A DNA stretch of 64,000 bases from Saprospiraceae bacterium. GTDB taxonomy: Bacteria; Bacteroidota; Bacteroidia; Chitinophagales; Saprospiraceae. Both the position numbers and the translations under genes were made by a program. Below, one piece after another: positions 52,605-61,644 of the stretch. Location of the stretch: assembly GCA_019187225.1 (NCBI GenBank), contig JABAQQ010000011.1:248001-312000 (forward strand). The letters are read 5' to 3'. Below the pieces are notes generated by a model. That model was not told the origin of the DNA, did no database searches, and worked only from the letters and a program-made list of their open reading frames with translations. How positions within the stretch are numbered: the stretch's first letter is position 1; each line of letters opens with the position of its first letter.

Positions 52605-54095
52605 ATGACGCTTACTGAAGTTGCTACCTTGCTCGAAAAAAATATCCCCTCCATGCGCAAAGACGGTTCGCAAAACACCAAAATTGTCGCCACCGTAGGT
52701 CCGGCCTGCAATACTTACGAAAAACTCCTCGAATTGGTAAAAGCCGGCGTGGATGTGTTTCGCCTCAATTTCAGCCATGGCGATCATGCCGCGCACTTAG
52801 ACGTTATCGGCCATATCCGTGCCATCAATGAGGAGTACAACACGCACATAGGCATTTTGGCTGACCTCCAGGGCCCAAAACTGCGTGTCGGTAAAATCAA
52901 GGACAATGCTTTGCCGCTTGCACCGGGCGACATCATCACCATCGTGAATGACGAATCGGCCAACGGAACGAAAGATAGTATCTATATGTCTTATGACCAG
53001 TTTGCCGAAGACTGTGAAGTGGGCGAACGCATCCTGATGGACGATGGCAAGCTGGTCTTCGAAGTACTGGAAACAAATAAAAAAGACACGGTACGCCTTA
53101 TTTGTCTGCATGGCGGCGTTTTGAGCAGCAACAAAGGGGTAAATCTTCCCGATACCAATGTGAAACTGCCGTCCATGACCGAAAAAGACCGCGAGGACCT
53201 CGATTTTATCCTCACCCAACCGGTCAACTGGATTGCCTTGTCCTTCGTGCGCCGCCCGGAAGATCTGGCCGACCTGCGTCAGGCACTCGACCGCGCCGGT
53301 CATCCAGCCAAGATCATGGCCAAGATCGAAAAACCCGAAGCAGTCAAAAACATCCGGGAGATCATCCGCGCTTCCAACGGCATCATGGTGGCTCGTGGCG
53401 ATCTGGGCGTCGAAATGCCCATCGAGCAACTGCCAATGACGCAAAAAGAGATCATTCATTTGTGTATGCAGTATGCCCGCCCGGTCATCGTTGCGACACA
53501 AATGATGGACAGCATGATCAGCAACCCATCGCCCACCCGCGCCGAAGTGACTGACGTCGCCAATGCGGTGCTGGATGGCGCCGACGCGGTCATGTTGAGC
53601 GGCGAGACCTCTGTCGGCAAGCACCCTGCTCTGGTGATACAATACATGTCGCGTATCATCGAGCAGGCTGAAAAACAATATTGGCCCCAGATCGAGACCC
53701 GCAGACCTTATCCTTCGTCGAAATTCAAGTTGTTCCACTCCGACGTTATTTGTTTCAATGCATGCCGCGTCGCGGAAGAGATCGGAGCCAAAGGTATAGT
53801 CGGCCACACGATATCCGGATACACGGCGTTCAAAGTGAGTAGCTTCCGTCCGAAGTCGAGCATCTTTATCTTCAGCAACAACCCGAGTATGCTCAATTCT
53901 ATGAACCTCCTTTGGGGAGTGCAGTGTTTCTATTACGACCGCTTCTCCTCCACGGATGAAACCATCGAAGATTGTATCGAAATACTCAAAAATGTTGGTC
54001 ATATCAAAGCCGGCGATACCATCATCAACACGGGCTCTATGCCAATGGATAAAAGGTTGAGTACCAATATGCTGAAGATAACGGAGGTGGAGTAG
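52605..54095 (+). CDS. pyk: Pyruvate kinase
   Basis: Last ATP-forming step of glycolysis. The 496-residue protein has KIVATVGPACNTYEKL, RLNFSHGD, the metal and phosphoenolpyruvate site MAKIEKPEAVKNI, MVARGDLGVEMPIEQLP and the MDSMISNPSPTRAEVTDVANAVLDGADAVMLSGETSVGKHP loop. The C-terminal domain (about 360-496) is present. A short N-terminal extension precedes the barrel. Strong housekeeping promoter upstream. Confidence 0.96.
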   Translation: MTLTEVATLLEKNIPSMRKDGSQNTKIVATVGPACNTYEKLLELVKAGVDVFRLNFSHGDHAAHLDVIGHIRAINEEYNTHIGILADLQGPKLRVGKIKDNALPLAPGDIITIVNDESANGTKDSIYMSYDQFAEDCEVGERILMDDGKLVFEVLETNKKDTVRLICLHGGVLSSNKGVNLPDTNVKLPSMTEKDREDLDFILTQPVNWIALSFVRRPEDLADLRQALDRAGHPAKIMAKIEKPEAVKNIREIIRASNGIMVARGDLGVEMPIEQLPMTQKEIIHLCMQYARPVIVATQMMDSMISNPSPTRAEVTDVANAVLDGADAVMLSGETSVGKHPALVIQYMSRIIEQAEKQYWPQIETRRPYPSSKFKLFHSDVICFNACRVAEEIGAKGIVGHTISGYTAFKVSSFRPKSSIFIFSNNPSMLNSMNLLWGVQCFYYDRFSSTDETIEDCIEILKNVGHIKAGDTIINTGSMPMDKRLSTNMLKITEVE

Positions 54096-54396
54096 CAGTG
54101 GGCAGTAGCAGTAGCAGTGGCAGTGGCAGTGGGCAGTAGCAGTAGCAGTGGGCAGTGGCAGTAGCAGTGGGCAGGAATGCAAAGAATCCCTTTCGGGGTG
54201 TATTACCGAAAAGGCTGGAGTGTTCAAAAAAACGAACATTTCAAAAATTAAACTGCTGAAAAATCAATATTCTAATTTCATATAGACACATTATTTTGAG
54301 CACTCCCAAAAGGCTTCTTTGCATTCCTGCCCACTGCCACTGCCACTGCCACTGCCACTGCTACTGCTACTGCCACTGCCACTGCCACTGCCACTA
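54095..54396. mobile_element. Large inverted repeat built of CAGTGGCAGT words with AT-rich core
   Basis: G-rich words (GCAGTGGGCAGTAGCAGT) run from 54095 to about 54174; complementary CCACTGCCACTGCCACTG words run from about 54331 to 54396. The inner ends are perfectly matched: CAGTGGGCAGGAATGCAAAGAA (54165-54186) with TTCTTTGCATTCCTGCCCACTG (54315-54336). Further in, GGAGTGTTCAAAA (54217-54229) pairs with TTTTGAGCACTCC (54294-54306) at 12 of 13 positions. The core between them is AT-rich and has no ORF. It resembles a MITE flanked by word arrays. It separates two convergent genes, pyk and fur. Confidence 0.8.
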
Positions 54397-54921
54397 ATCC
54401 CCCCATCCCGGCTCCTCTTCCATTACTTTGGGTTGTTTTCGGACGATACCGAATTCCATTTCTTTCTGACAGGTGCCGCAGATGCCGTAGAGGTTGAGTG
54501 AGTGATGGGTAATTTTGAAATTGAGCAGTTCGCCCACCATATCCTTGATCTGCTGGACACGCGGGTCGCAGAATTCGACCACTTTACCGCAGTTGGCGCA
54601 GATGACGTGGTCGTGTTGTTTGTAACCGTAGGATTTTTCGTACTGCGCGAGGTTTTTTCCGAACTGGTGCTTTTTGATCAGATCGCAGGACACAAGCAGT
54701 TCCAGCGTGTTGTACACGGTAGCCCTGCTGACGCGGTAGTTGCGGTTTTTCATATGAATATACAACTGTTCTGCGTCGAAGTGGTCGCTGCGTTTGTAGA
54801 TCTCTTCCAGAATAGCGAATCGTTCAGGGGTCTTGCGGAAGCCGCTTTTTTCCAGTTGGGCGGAAAAAATATTGAGGACCTGCTGGATGCGTTCCTCCTC
54901 GTTGCGTTGCGCGGGCGTCAT
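54394..54921 (-). CDS. Fur family transcriptional regulator
   Basis: A 175-residue ferric-uptake/peroxide-type regulator. The winged helix (20-95: [52 protein letters not shown]) and the metal-binding dimer domain ([17 protein letters not shown], two CxxC motifs, [10 protein letters not shown]) are typical. PerR-like or Fur-like cannot be distinguished with certainty. A -7 element TATTTTTG (minus strand, 54941-54948) lies 19 bp upstream. Confidence 0.92.
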   Translation of the reverse strand: MTPAQRNEEERIQQVLNIFSAQLEKSGFRKTPERFAILEEIYKRSDHFDAEQLYIHMKNRNYRVSRATVYNTLELLVSCDLIKKHQFGKNLAQYEKSYGYKQHDHVICANCGKVVEFCDPRVQQIKDMVGELLNFKITHHSLNLYGICGTCQKEMEFGIVRKQPKVMEEEPGWGD

Positions 54922-55035
54922 TTTTTATCTCAATTTTGGGCAAAAATACCGTTTTAAACTCTCAGAAGGGGAATAAAGTTGAATTTGTATAGGGCTACCC
55001 GCTTTTATCTTACCTTAAAAAACTCCTGCAAGTTC

Positions 55036-55043
55036 TACTTTTG
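55036..55043 (+). promoter_or_regulatory. -7 element upstream of the VOC gene
   Basis: TACTTTTG, 93 bp before the ATG at 55136. The REP-like palindrome and the AATCCGC word array would be in the mRNA leader. Confidence 0.4.
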
Positions 55044-55050
55044 CCCGCTT

Positions 55051-55080
55051 TACCCGCCGAAGCCTCGTGCGAAGGCGGTA
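55051..55080. repeat. REP-like palindrome, copy 2
   Basis: TACCCGCCGAAGCC-TCGT-GCGAAGGCGGTA, nearly the same as 13579-13608. In the leader of the VOC gene. Confidence 0.7.
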
Positions 55081-55082
55081 AT

Positions 55083-55133
55083 CCAATCCGAAATCTAAAA
55101 TCCGCAATCCGCAATCCGCAATCCGCAATCAAA
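55083..55133. repeat. AATCCGC word array in front of the VOC gene
   Basis: CCAATCCGAAATCTAAAATCCGC and then four AATCCGC heptamers run to within 3 bp of the ATG at 55136. This is the complement-type word of the mtaB leader array (GCGGATT), with the C-rich strand facing the gene. Confidence 0.85.
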
Positions 55134-55135
55134 AA

Positions 55136-56221
55136 ATGTTTATCTCCGGCATTCAACAAGTGGGCATCGGCGTCGCCAACGTCCACGAAGCGTTCAAATG
55201 GTACCGGCAGCACTTCGGTTTCGACGTGCCGATTTTTGAAGAAGCCGCCGAAGCGGGGTTGATGTTGCCCTACACCGGCAGTCAGCCGCAATCGCGGCAT
55301 GCCATTCTCGCACTCAACCTGCAGGGCGGTGGCGGTATGGAAATCTGGCAATACACGGGGCGGACGCCAGTACCGGCCGCCTTTCAACCGCAACTCGGCG
55401 ACCTTGGCATTTTCATCACCAAGATCAAGAGCAAAGATGTGTGGGCCTGCTTCCACGACCTGCGCAAACGCGGCGTGAACATGCAAACCAACCCCGGCCC
55501 CCGGCCTGCCGCCTCCGGCAAGCCTTCGGCGGTTGAAGGCGAAGAGCATTTTTTCGTAAAAGACCCCTGGGGCAATACGTTCGAGATTGTGGGCGCCCGG
55601 GACTGGTTTTCCAAAAGCCGGCCCGATTTGACGGGTGGGATATACGGGGTGACTATTGGTGTTTCCGAAATGGAGCGCTCGATAAAGTTTTACTCAGAAA
55701 TACTTGGTTACGAAACGGTTGTGTACGACAAGACGGACGATTTCACCGATTGGCACGGCGTGGACGGCGGCTTTGGGCGCTATCGCCGTGTGCTGCTGCG
55801 CCACGCTGAAAAGCGCAAAGGCCCCTTCAGTCGCCTGCTTGGCGATACCGAGATCGAATTGGTGCAAAGCCTCGACCGCAAGCCGCGCAAAATTTTCGAA
55901 AACCGCTTCTGGGGCGATCTTGGCTTTATCCACCTGTGTTTCGATATCACCGGCATGGCCGACATGAAAAAATTCTGCGCCGAAAAAGGCCACCCGTTCA
56001 CAGTGGATTCGAGCGGCTCGTTCGACATGGGCGAAGCGGCAGGTTATTTCTCCTACATTGAAGACCCCGACGGTACGCTCATCGAATTCGTGGAGACGCA
56101 TAAAATCCCGATCATGAAAAAGTTGGGCTGGTATCTCGACCTGCGCAAACGGAAAAATCCTGAAAAATCGCTGCCGGTGTTGATGCTGAAGGCGTTGGGG
56201 ATGGGAAGGGTGAAGGGATGA
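55136..56221 (+). CDS. Two-domain VOC superfamily (glyoxalase/dioxygenase fold) protein
   Basis: A 361-residue protein with two vicinal-oxygen-chelate domains (about 1-160 and 165-330). The first begins GIQQVGIGVANVHEAFKWYRQHFGFDV; the second GGIYGVTIGVSEMERSIKFYSEILGY and ends with YIEDPDGTLIEFVETHKIP, where the Glu is a probable metal ligand. His residues in HVxQ-type positions are less clear. Members include dioxygenases, lactoylglutathione lyases and isomerases; the reaction is unknown. A Pro/Ala/Ser-rich linker (GPRPAASGKPSAVEGEE) in the first domain contains a small GC-rich palindrome and may be an in-frame repeat insertion. Confidence 0.8.
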   Translation: MFISGIQQVGIGVANVHEAFKWYRQHFGFDVPIFEEAAEAGLMLPYTGSQPQSRHAILALNLQGGGGMEIWQYTGRTPVPAAFQPQLGDLGIFITKIKSKDVWACFHDLRKRGVNMQTNPGPRPAASGKPSAVEGEEHFFVKDPWGNTFEIVGARDWFSKSRPDLTGGIYGVTIGVSEMERSIKFYSEILGYETVVYDKTDDFTDWHGVDGGFGRYRRVLLRHAEKRKGPFSRLLGDTEIELVQSLDRKPRKIFENRFWGDLGFIHLCFDITGMADMKKFCAEKGHPFTVDSSGSFDMGEAAGYFSYIEDPDGTLIEFVETHKIPIMKKLGWYLDLRKRKNPEKSLPVLMLKALGMGRVKG

Positions 56222-56297
56222 GCGGACGTTGGATGGTTGGACATTAGACGTTGGATGGTTGGACATTAGACGTTGGATGGTTGGACATTAGACGTTG
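56222..56297. repeat. Tandem GTTGGATGGTTGGACATTAGAC words
   Basis: Three copies of a 22-bp word GACGTTGGATGGTTGGACATTA follow directly after the VOC stop codon. The complementary words GTCCAACGTC appear at 56636-56697 before the permease ATG, on the far side of a MITE. Confidence 0.85.
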
Positions 56298-56345
56298 AGA
56301 GCATTTTCTAATGAAAGACTTTACAAAAAATCGGATTCAGGGCGG

Positions 56346-56588
56346 GTTAGCAACGGGGCGGCGCCCTCGTAAAATTTGTAGCGTTTTCAAGAGTACCCGT
56401 GAATGGAGAGTGACCGTCTCATGAGCGCCGGCTGCTTTAGCTGCCGACTTGTATCAGGTAAAAAGCGCGGTTTCCCCAACATTTTCGGCGACTAAAGTCG
56501 CCGGTACATTACTTATGATACGGCCTCTTCAACCATATTTATCGCTCCGTTCTACAAATATCACCGGGGCGCTGCCCCTTTTGCTGAC
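56346..56588. mobile_element. MITE-like element with 36-bp terminal inverted repeats
   Basis: GTTAGCAACGGGGCGGCGCC and its continuation to 56381 face 56552-56588 (complement GTCAGCAAAAGGGGCAGCGCC...), with about 30 of 37 positions matched. Inside are GC-rich stems such as GGCGACTAAAGTCGCC (56487-56502). No ORF. Together with the flanking words it fills the 475-bp gap between the VOC and permease genes. Confidence 0.7.
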
Positions 56589-56635
56589 TGGTTTCAAATG
56601 CGCAGGCTCACGTAAGTGTCTTGCATTAATTGCTG

Positions 56636-56697
56636 CCAATGTCCAGCGTCCAACGTCAAATGTCCAATAGTCCAACAATCCAACGTCCAACTTTCCC
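56636..56697. repeat. C-rich word array before the permease gene
   Basis: CCAATGTCCAGCGTCCAACGTC and related words run to 56696, 1 to 4 bp from the ATG at 56698. They are complementary to the words at 56222-56297. Confidence 0.8.
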
Positions 56698-58014
56698 ATG
56701 TCCCACCTTCAAAAAAAACTCAGCCTCTACGGCCTGACGATGATCGCGGTCGGGTCTTGTATCGGCTCCGGCATTTTTGTCACCCCGGCGCAGATCGCCG
56801 GGGCCGTGCCCAATGCGACGCTTGTGCTGGCGGTATGGGCGCTCGGCGGAGTGATCGCACTGACAGGGGCGCTGACATTCAGCGAATTAGGAGGGATGTT
56901 CCCGAAGTCGGGCGGCGTGTACGTCTATCTGAAAGAGGCCTACGGCGATATGGTCGGATTCCTCTATGGCTGGGTCGTTCTGCTGGTCATCAATACCGGC
57001 GCGCTGGCCGGACTTTGTGTGGCATTTGCGGAGTACCTGAAAATGTTTTTTCCCGGCATCAGCGAGGGTGCCAAAACCGCCGTCGCGGCATTCACGATGC
57101 TCGTTCTGACGGGAATCAATATTCTTGGCGTCCAGGTGAGTCAGGGATTGTCCAACCTGTTCACCGGCCTTAAATTGCTGTCCATCGGCGGTATCATCGC
57201 AGCAGGGTTTATTTTTTTTGATCCTGCGCGGGTGCAACCCGATTTTTCTTTGGCCGCCAACGTGCCTGCTAACCTCATACCGGCCATGCTGACGGGCCTG
57301 ATCGGAGTGCTTTTTTCAGTGGGTGGATGGCACCACGCATCCTATCTCGCCGGAGAAGCGATTGACGCCCCGCGCACGGTGCCACGCGCCATGTTTTTGG
57401 GCGTCATCATCGTTATCAGTATTTATCTGCTGGTCAATGTCGCCTACATGCTGCTGTTGCCACTCGACGTTATTGCCCGCACGCCCAAAGTAGCGGGCGA
57501 CGCCATGGCAACGATAGCACCCTGGGGCGGCAAGGCGGTAGCGGTAGCCATTGCTCTTTCCATATTCGGCACCATCAGCATCTACACCATGTCGGCGCCG
57601 AGGATTTATTTCGCTATGGCCGAAGACGGGATATTTTTCAAACAACTGGCTTACGTACATCCGCGGTGGCGCACACCAGTGGTAGCCATGCTGGTTCAGG
57701 TCGTTTGGGCCATGCTGGTGCTCTTGTTTTTTCAGGGACTTTTCGACAAGATCATCACATTCGTCACTTTCATGGACATTGCATTCATGGGATTAGCCGG
57801 CGCAGCGATTTTCGTTTTTCGCAATAAAAGAAAAGATGCCAAACGGCCCGTGAAAGCGCGGGGTTATCCCTTCATTCCATTGATATTTGTCGTCATATCG
57901 GCGGCATTTGCCCTGAACACCCTGTTCGAGCGGCCGGAGCAAGCCCTGCCGGGATTGGGATTATTGCTGATCGGAGTGGCGGTGTTTTTTGTGTTGAAAT
58001 TGGGTAAAAAGTGA
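56698..58014 (+). CDS. APC family amino acid permease
   Basis: A 438-residue transporter with twelve predicted membrane helices. LTMIAVGSCIGSGIFVTPAQIAGAV is the signature first helix; FSVGGWHHASYLAGEAIDAPRTVPRAM and GDAMATIAPWGGKAVAVAIALSIFGTISIYTMSAPRIYFAMAEDGIFF are typical of the LAT-like branch. Likely an amino acid uptake or exchange carrier at the inner membrane; substrate unknown. Single gene behind the repeat-filled gap. Confidence 0.9.
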   Translation: MSHLQKKLSLYGLTMIAVGSCIGSGIFVTPAQIAGAVPNATLVLAVWALGGVIALTGALTFSELGGMFPKSGGVYVYLKEAYGDMVGFLYGWVVLLVINTGALAGLCVAFAEYLKMFFPGISEGAKTAVAAFTMLVLTGINILGVQVSQGLSNLFTGLKLLSIGGIIAAGFIFFDPARVQPDFSLAANVPANLIPAMLTGLIGVLFSVGGWHHASYLAGEAIDAPRTVPRAMFLGVIIVISIYLLVNVAYMLLLPLDVIARTPKVAGDAMATIAPWGGKAVAVAIALSIFGTISIYTMSAPRIYFAMAEDGIFFKQLAYVHPRWRTPVVAMLVQVVWAMLVLLFFQGLFDKIITFVTFMDIAFMGLAGAAIFVFRNKRKDAKRPVKARGYPFIPLIFVVISAAFALNTLFERPEQALPGLGLLLIGVAVFFVLKLGKK

Positions 58015-58026
58015 AAGGAAATCTGG

Positions 58027-61000
58027 CTAAAACCGCAGCTCCACCGCCTGCCCTTCAATCGGAAAAACGATCCAGAATTGGGCTTCTTTGTTCGACCAAA
58101 CTTGCCGCAACAGCACCCGCCACCAACCCAACACCGGCGCAAGCGCCTGCACCTGCTGCCTCCATTTTTTCATGCCTTCGGCAAAAGGAGCGAACAGAAC
58201 GACCGCGAGACTGCCATCATTTTCAAGGAAAAAATCGGCTTCCAATTTCAAAACGCGCTGGCCGTGCCAACCTTCCCATGGGAATTTCCCCAGCTTTTCT
58301 TTCGGCTTAAATTGTTTCTCCAAAAACGCCCGGAATGCCTCCGATTGCCGCGCCAATCCTTCCGGTGAAACCATCTCTGTTATGCCCCGGATTTCCAGTT
58401 GCTTTTTGGCCGCCGCTAAACGTTCGGATGGTGCAAGGTTTTCATTATCAGCAATAAAAAACGACTGCACAGCCTTTCCAAGCGCTGGCTCGTAATCGCC
58501 CTTGAACTCCAGCCATGAAGCCCAGACTACCGGCTCGCTCTGGTGATAAACCACACCGGTATCTTGCAATGGATCAATCAAAAGGGAAGGACGCGGGACG
58601 TTGTGTTTCCCTTTTCGCGCAGCATGAAACGGCACCGGCGTTTCGTCGGGCAGGCTTTCGGGAAAATCTTTGGGTTTGTACAACACTTCCGTTTGGCACA
58701 AAATGGGCTGGCCGTCGCGGTAAAAAGGCGTTTCATCCGAATCGGAATCGAGTGTGGGAATGTCTTCATCACCGTGATTGAAGACGCGGTTGAGCCAGCC
58801 GGAGCCTCTGGCATTGGTGGGAAATATCAGGTAATCCCGCGCTCTTGTGAGGCCTACATACAGCAGGCGGGCTTCTTCTTCCAAAGCCGTGCGCGAAGCC
58901 TGTGCCCATTCGGGCGTCGTCAGCAGCGTTTCTTCGAGACGAGTGTTGCGAAATTGGTCGCCGTAAGGATTCACCCAAAAGCGGATCCAGCGGTTGCCGA
59001 GAATGTCGTTCAGGTCCGGCTTTTCCACTTCCGAAACGAGGTTGATGCCCCAGATCTGTTCTTTCAGGGGTTGGTTGAGATTGTGACAGATCGTCACCGG
59101 GTATTCCAGCCCTTTGCTGCGGTGGTAGGTGAGCACTTTTACCGCGTCATCGCTTTCGCCGGAACCCTGATAGTCCAGTTCGTTTTTTGCCAGGTCATTG
59201 ATCCAAAGTAAAAAACCGCCCAGCGAGGCTGCCGAATGGAGGCGTTGGCAAGCCGATTCGTAGTCCAGGGCATAGCCGCGCAAGCGGTCGAGGTTGTCGA
59301 GGCGTTGGTTGGGATTGCCCAATTGCACAGCCAGCCGGCGCAGGTCGAGTTCGTCCAGCACTAAGTTCAAAATTTCCGAAGCCGAAAGATCGGCGGTATG
59401 TGGACGAATGGTATTGAGTTCGCGCAGGTACGGCAGTTCACTCCATGAGCCTCCCGCAGGTGGCGGCGCATTGCCCGCCTTGAAAGCGAGCCATTCGAGG
59501 CGGTCGTCCACCAATTGTTCGAGGTTCATGCTGTTGGTCAGCAGGATGGTCTCGGCGGCGCTGAGCGAATCGGTGGGGGTGAGCAGGTATTTCAGACAAG
59601 CGAGCGCAAGTTTCGCTTCCGGGGTTTCGAGTAAACCGGCGCGGCTGATAGATGCTTTCAAGCCGGCGCGGTGCAGCGCCTCGGCCATATCATAGCAGCC
59701 TTTGTTGCTGCGACACAACACCGCGATATCGCCGGGGCGAACAGGGCGCGTTTCCGTTCTTTTTTTATTGTAGATCAGGATTTTACGCTCCAGTAGTACC
59801 CCGATCTGGTCAGCGATGCAATTGTCGAACCAGGGCGCGCCGGGCACTTTTTTTTCGTCGAGCTCGGAGCGGAAATGCCAATGAACCAAGGCGGTAGACG
59901 GTAGACGGTAGACGGTAGACGGGGGAGCGTCGTCAGCCTTCCAGGCCGGCTCGAGCACCACCTGCTCCTCCGGCATATCACTGAATGCCCTGGTAAAAAT
60001 GGCATTTGTCGCATACACAATATCGGGCCGGCTGCGCCACGATTTTTTCAGAATATTCTCGTCGCACACGCCGCCGGTGGCTTCTATGATGGCCCGCATC
60101 AGGGCCGGCTCGGCGCCGCGGAAACCGTAAATGCTTTGTTTGGGATCGCCCACCCAAATAGAATGCTTGGCAAGGCGGCTGATTTGCAGGAAAATATCGA
60201 GTTGGATGGGAGAGGTATCCTGGAATTCGTCTACCAGCAACAGATCAAGTTCGTCGCGCAGGGTTTCGCGCACACTTTCCACGCGCAGCAGCCGGCTGAC
60301 GTAGGTTTCCATGTCGGTGTAATCAATCAGGCCGCGCTTTTTCTTGTATTGTTCGTATTCATCGAGGGCGTCGGTGGCGATGTCGAACACGAGATCAATA
60401 AAACCTTTCACGTCGTCGCGAAATTGCCGGTGTTCTTCGTGGCTGAACGCCAGCGCCCGCAGGTCTTCCATCAGGTCGCGGCTTTTGGCGCCGGGGCTGG
60501 TTTTAGCGATCTTGACCCATTCGTACCAGTACAATTCGCCGCGGTATTTGAGTTGGTTCTGGAAATTGCGCAGCACTTCGGCGGCATCGCGGGTGGTTTT
60601 GGTGCCGTCGGCTTCGTTGGCGTCGAGTGCCGCGACGGTTTGATCGAGTGCGGAAAGCAAGCGGTTGTGCCAGGTCGTATTGTCTGTCGTTTGGGCGGGT
60701 GGAAGCAGGCGCTCGAAGCTTTGCCAGGAACGTAATTTGCTGATCTTCAGAACTTCATTTGAAAAATTATTTGCCCGCGCCACATCGGTGACATTGCGGA
60801 TATCGCGCCGCCAGTCGTAGGGTGCGCCCATGGTCTTTTTGGTCAATCCAAGGCGGTCGGCCAATTGGTTCATACGTTCGATGCGCTGCTCGGTCAGTAC
60901 CTGGGAAAGCGATTCGTTGAACAGGCGCTGTTCGTCGCCGTCGGCGATGATCTCCACCAGCGGCGACACGCCTGCTTCGAAGGCGAAGCGCTGCAACAAC

Positions 61001-61284
61001 CTCGTGCCGATGCTGTGCACCGTACCGATGAGCGCCTCGCCGAGTTCGTTGGCGGCTTCCGTTTTACCCGCTTCGAGCAGGCGTACCCGCACCCGCTCCT
61101 GCAATTCGGCGGCGGCTTTTTTGGTAAAGGTAGTGGCCATGATGCCTGCCGGACGAACACCGTTCTGGAGCAGTTCCACCATGCGACCGGTGAGCGTATA
61201 GGTTTTGCCCGAGCCGGCGCCGGCGGAGATGACCTCGATGTTGAGGGTGGTTGACGGTTGACGGTTGACGGTTGTCGGTTGCAC
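58027..61284 (-). CDS. UvrD/AddA-like superfamily 1 helicase-nuclease
   Basis: A 1085-residue SF1A helicase. Walker A SAGAGSGKTYTLT (about 21-33), TTFTKKAAAELQERVR, LLLVDEFQDTSPIQ, WVGDPKQSIYGFRGAEP, VKVLTYHRSKGLEYPV and LLYVGLTRARDYL give all motifs. The C-terminal 270 residues do not show a clear RecB-type nuclease motif. The family resembles AddA in Bacteroidota recombination, which normally works with an AddB partner; no such gene is adjacent. The start codon lies inside a GTTGACGGT word array (61249-61281; MQPTTVNRQPSTT), and the interior carries PPSTVYRLPST (59891-59921) from the same words. Confidence 0.88.
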   Translation of the reverse strand: MQPTTVNRQPSTTLNIEVISAGAGSGKTYTLTGRMVELLQNGVRPAGIMATTFTKKAAAELQERVRVRLLEAGKTEAANELGEALIGTVHSIGTRLLQRFAFEAGVSPLVEIIADGDEQRLFNESLSQVLTEQRIERMNQLADRLGLTKKTMGAPYDWRRDIRNVTDVARANNFSNEVLKISKLRSWQSFERLLPPAQTTDNTTWHNRLLSALDQTVAALDANEADGTKTTRDAAEVLRNFQNQLKYRGELYWYEWVKIAKTSPGAKSRDLMEDLRALAFSHEEHRQFRDDVKGFIDLVFDIATDALDEYEQYKKKRGLIDYTDMETYVSRLLRVESVRETLRDELDLLLVDEFQDTSPIQLDIFLQISRLAKHSIWVGDPKQSIYGFRGAEPALMRAIIEATGGVCDENILKKSWRSRPDIVYATNAIFTRAFSDMPEEQVVLEPAWKADDAPPSTVYRLPSTALVHWHFRSELDEKKVPGAPWFDNCIADQIGVLLERKILIYNKKRTETRPVRPGDIAVLCRSNKGCYDMAEALHRAGLKASISRAGLLETPEAKLALACLKYLLTPTDSLSAAETILLTNSMNLEQLVDDRLEWLAFKAGNAPPPAGGSWSELPYLRELNTIRPHTADLSASEILNLVLDELDLRRLAVQLGNPNQRLDNLDRLRGYALDYESACQRLHSAASLGGFLLWINDLAKNELDYQGSGESDDAVKVLTYHRSKGLEYPVTICHNLNQPLKEQIWGINLVSEVEKPDLNDILGNRWIRFWVNPYGDQFRNTRLEETLLTTPEWAQASRTALEEEARLLYVGLTRARDYLIFPTNARGSGWLNRVFNHGDEDIPTLDSDSDETPFYRDGQPILCQTEVLYKPKDFPESLPDETPVPFHAARKGKHNVPRPSLLIDPLQDTGVVYHQSEPVVWASWLEFKGDYEPALGKAVQSFFIADNENLAPSERLAAAKKQLEIRGITEMVSPEGLARQSEAFRAFLEKQFKPKEKLGKFPWEGWHGQRVLKLEADFFLENDGSLAVVLFAPFAEGMKKWRQQVQALAPVLGWWRVLLRQVWSNKEAQFWIVFPIEGQAVELRF
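59891..59921. repeat. GTAGACG word array inside the helicase gene
   Basis: Four in-frame copies of GGTAGAC encode PSTVYRLPST in the UvrD-like helicase, between the motif regions. Same word as in uvrA (3074-3220). Confidence 0.8.
61249..61281. repeat. GGTTGAC word array overlapping the helicase start
   Basis: Four copies of GGTTGAC/GGTTGTC on the plus strand. On the gene strand they encode TTVNRQPST right after the initiator Met. Confidence 0.75.
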
Positions 61285-61383
61285 GATGGCAGATTGTTTC
61301 GGGCTAAGGTCGAAAAATGTCGGGAGTATTTCCCCGGCTCAACAAATGGTTTTAAGTTTGAGGCATTAAATATGGTGACATTG

Positions 61384-61644
61384 ATGGAAAAAGCATACAA
61401 AAACTGCCAAAGTTGCGGCATGCCACTCTCCCGCGACGAACAGGGCGGCGGCACCAACGCCGACGGCTCCCGGAGCCTGATGTATTGTTCCTATTGCTAT
61501 CAGGACGGAAAATTCACACTGCCCGACATCACGCTGATGGAAATGAAAGCGCGGGTGCGGCAAAAAATAAAAGAGGCCGGTTTCCCCGGTTTTCTCACCG
61601 GATTGTTCACCCGCAACCTGCACAAACTCGAACGCTGGAAATGA
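61384..61644 (+). CDS. Putative zinc-ribbon protein
   Basis: An 86-residue protein with two CxxC pairs (Cys8, Cys11, Cys35, Cys38: NCQSCGMP, YCSYCYQDG) that should form a zinc ribbon, followed by a helix and a conserved ending GFPGFLTGLFTRNLHKLERWK. It matches a small family of putative zinc-ribbon proteins of unknown role. ATG 61384 (MEKAYKNCQ) is the family start; ATG 61372 is possible. The stop codon overlaps the next start (ATGA). Confidence 0.8.
   Translation: MEKAYKNCQSCGMPLSRDEQGGGTNADGSRSLMYCSYCYQDGKFTLPDITLMEMKARVRQKIKEAGFPGFLTGLFTRNLHKLERWK

Noticed and set aside
52797-54239. 480-codon minus-strand frame opposite pyk
   Set aside because: Antisense to pyruvate kinase; the start lies in a word array, His/Asp-rich composition typical of reverse frames.
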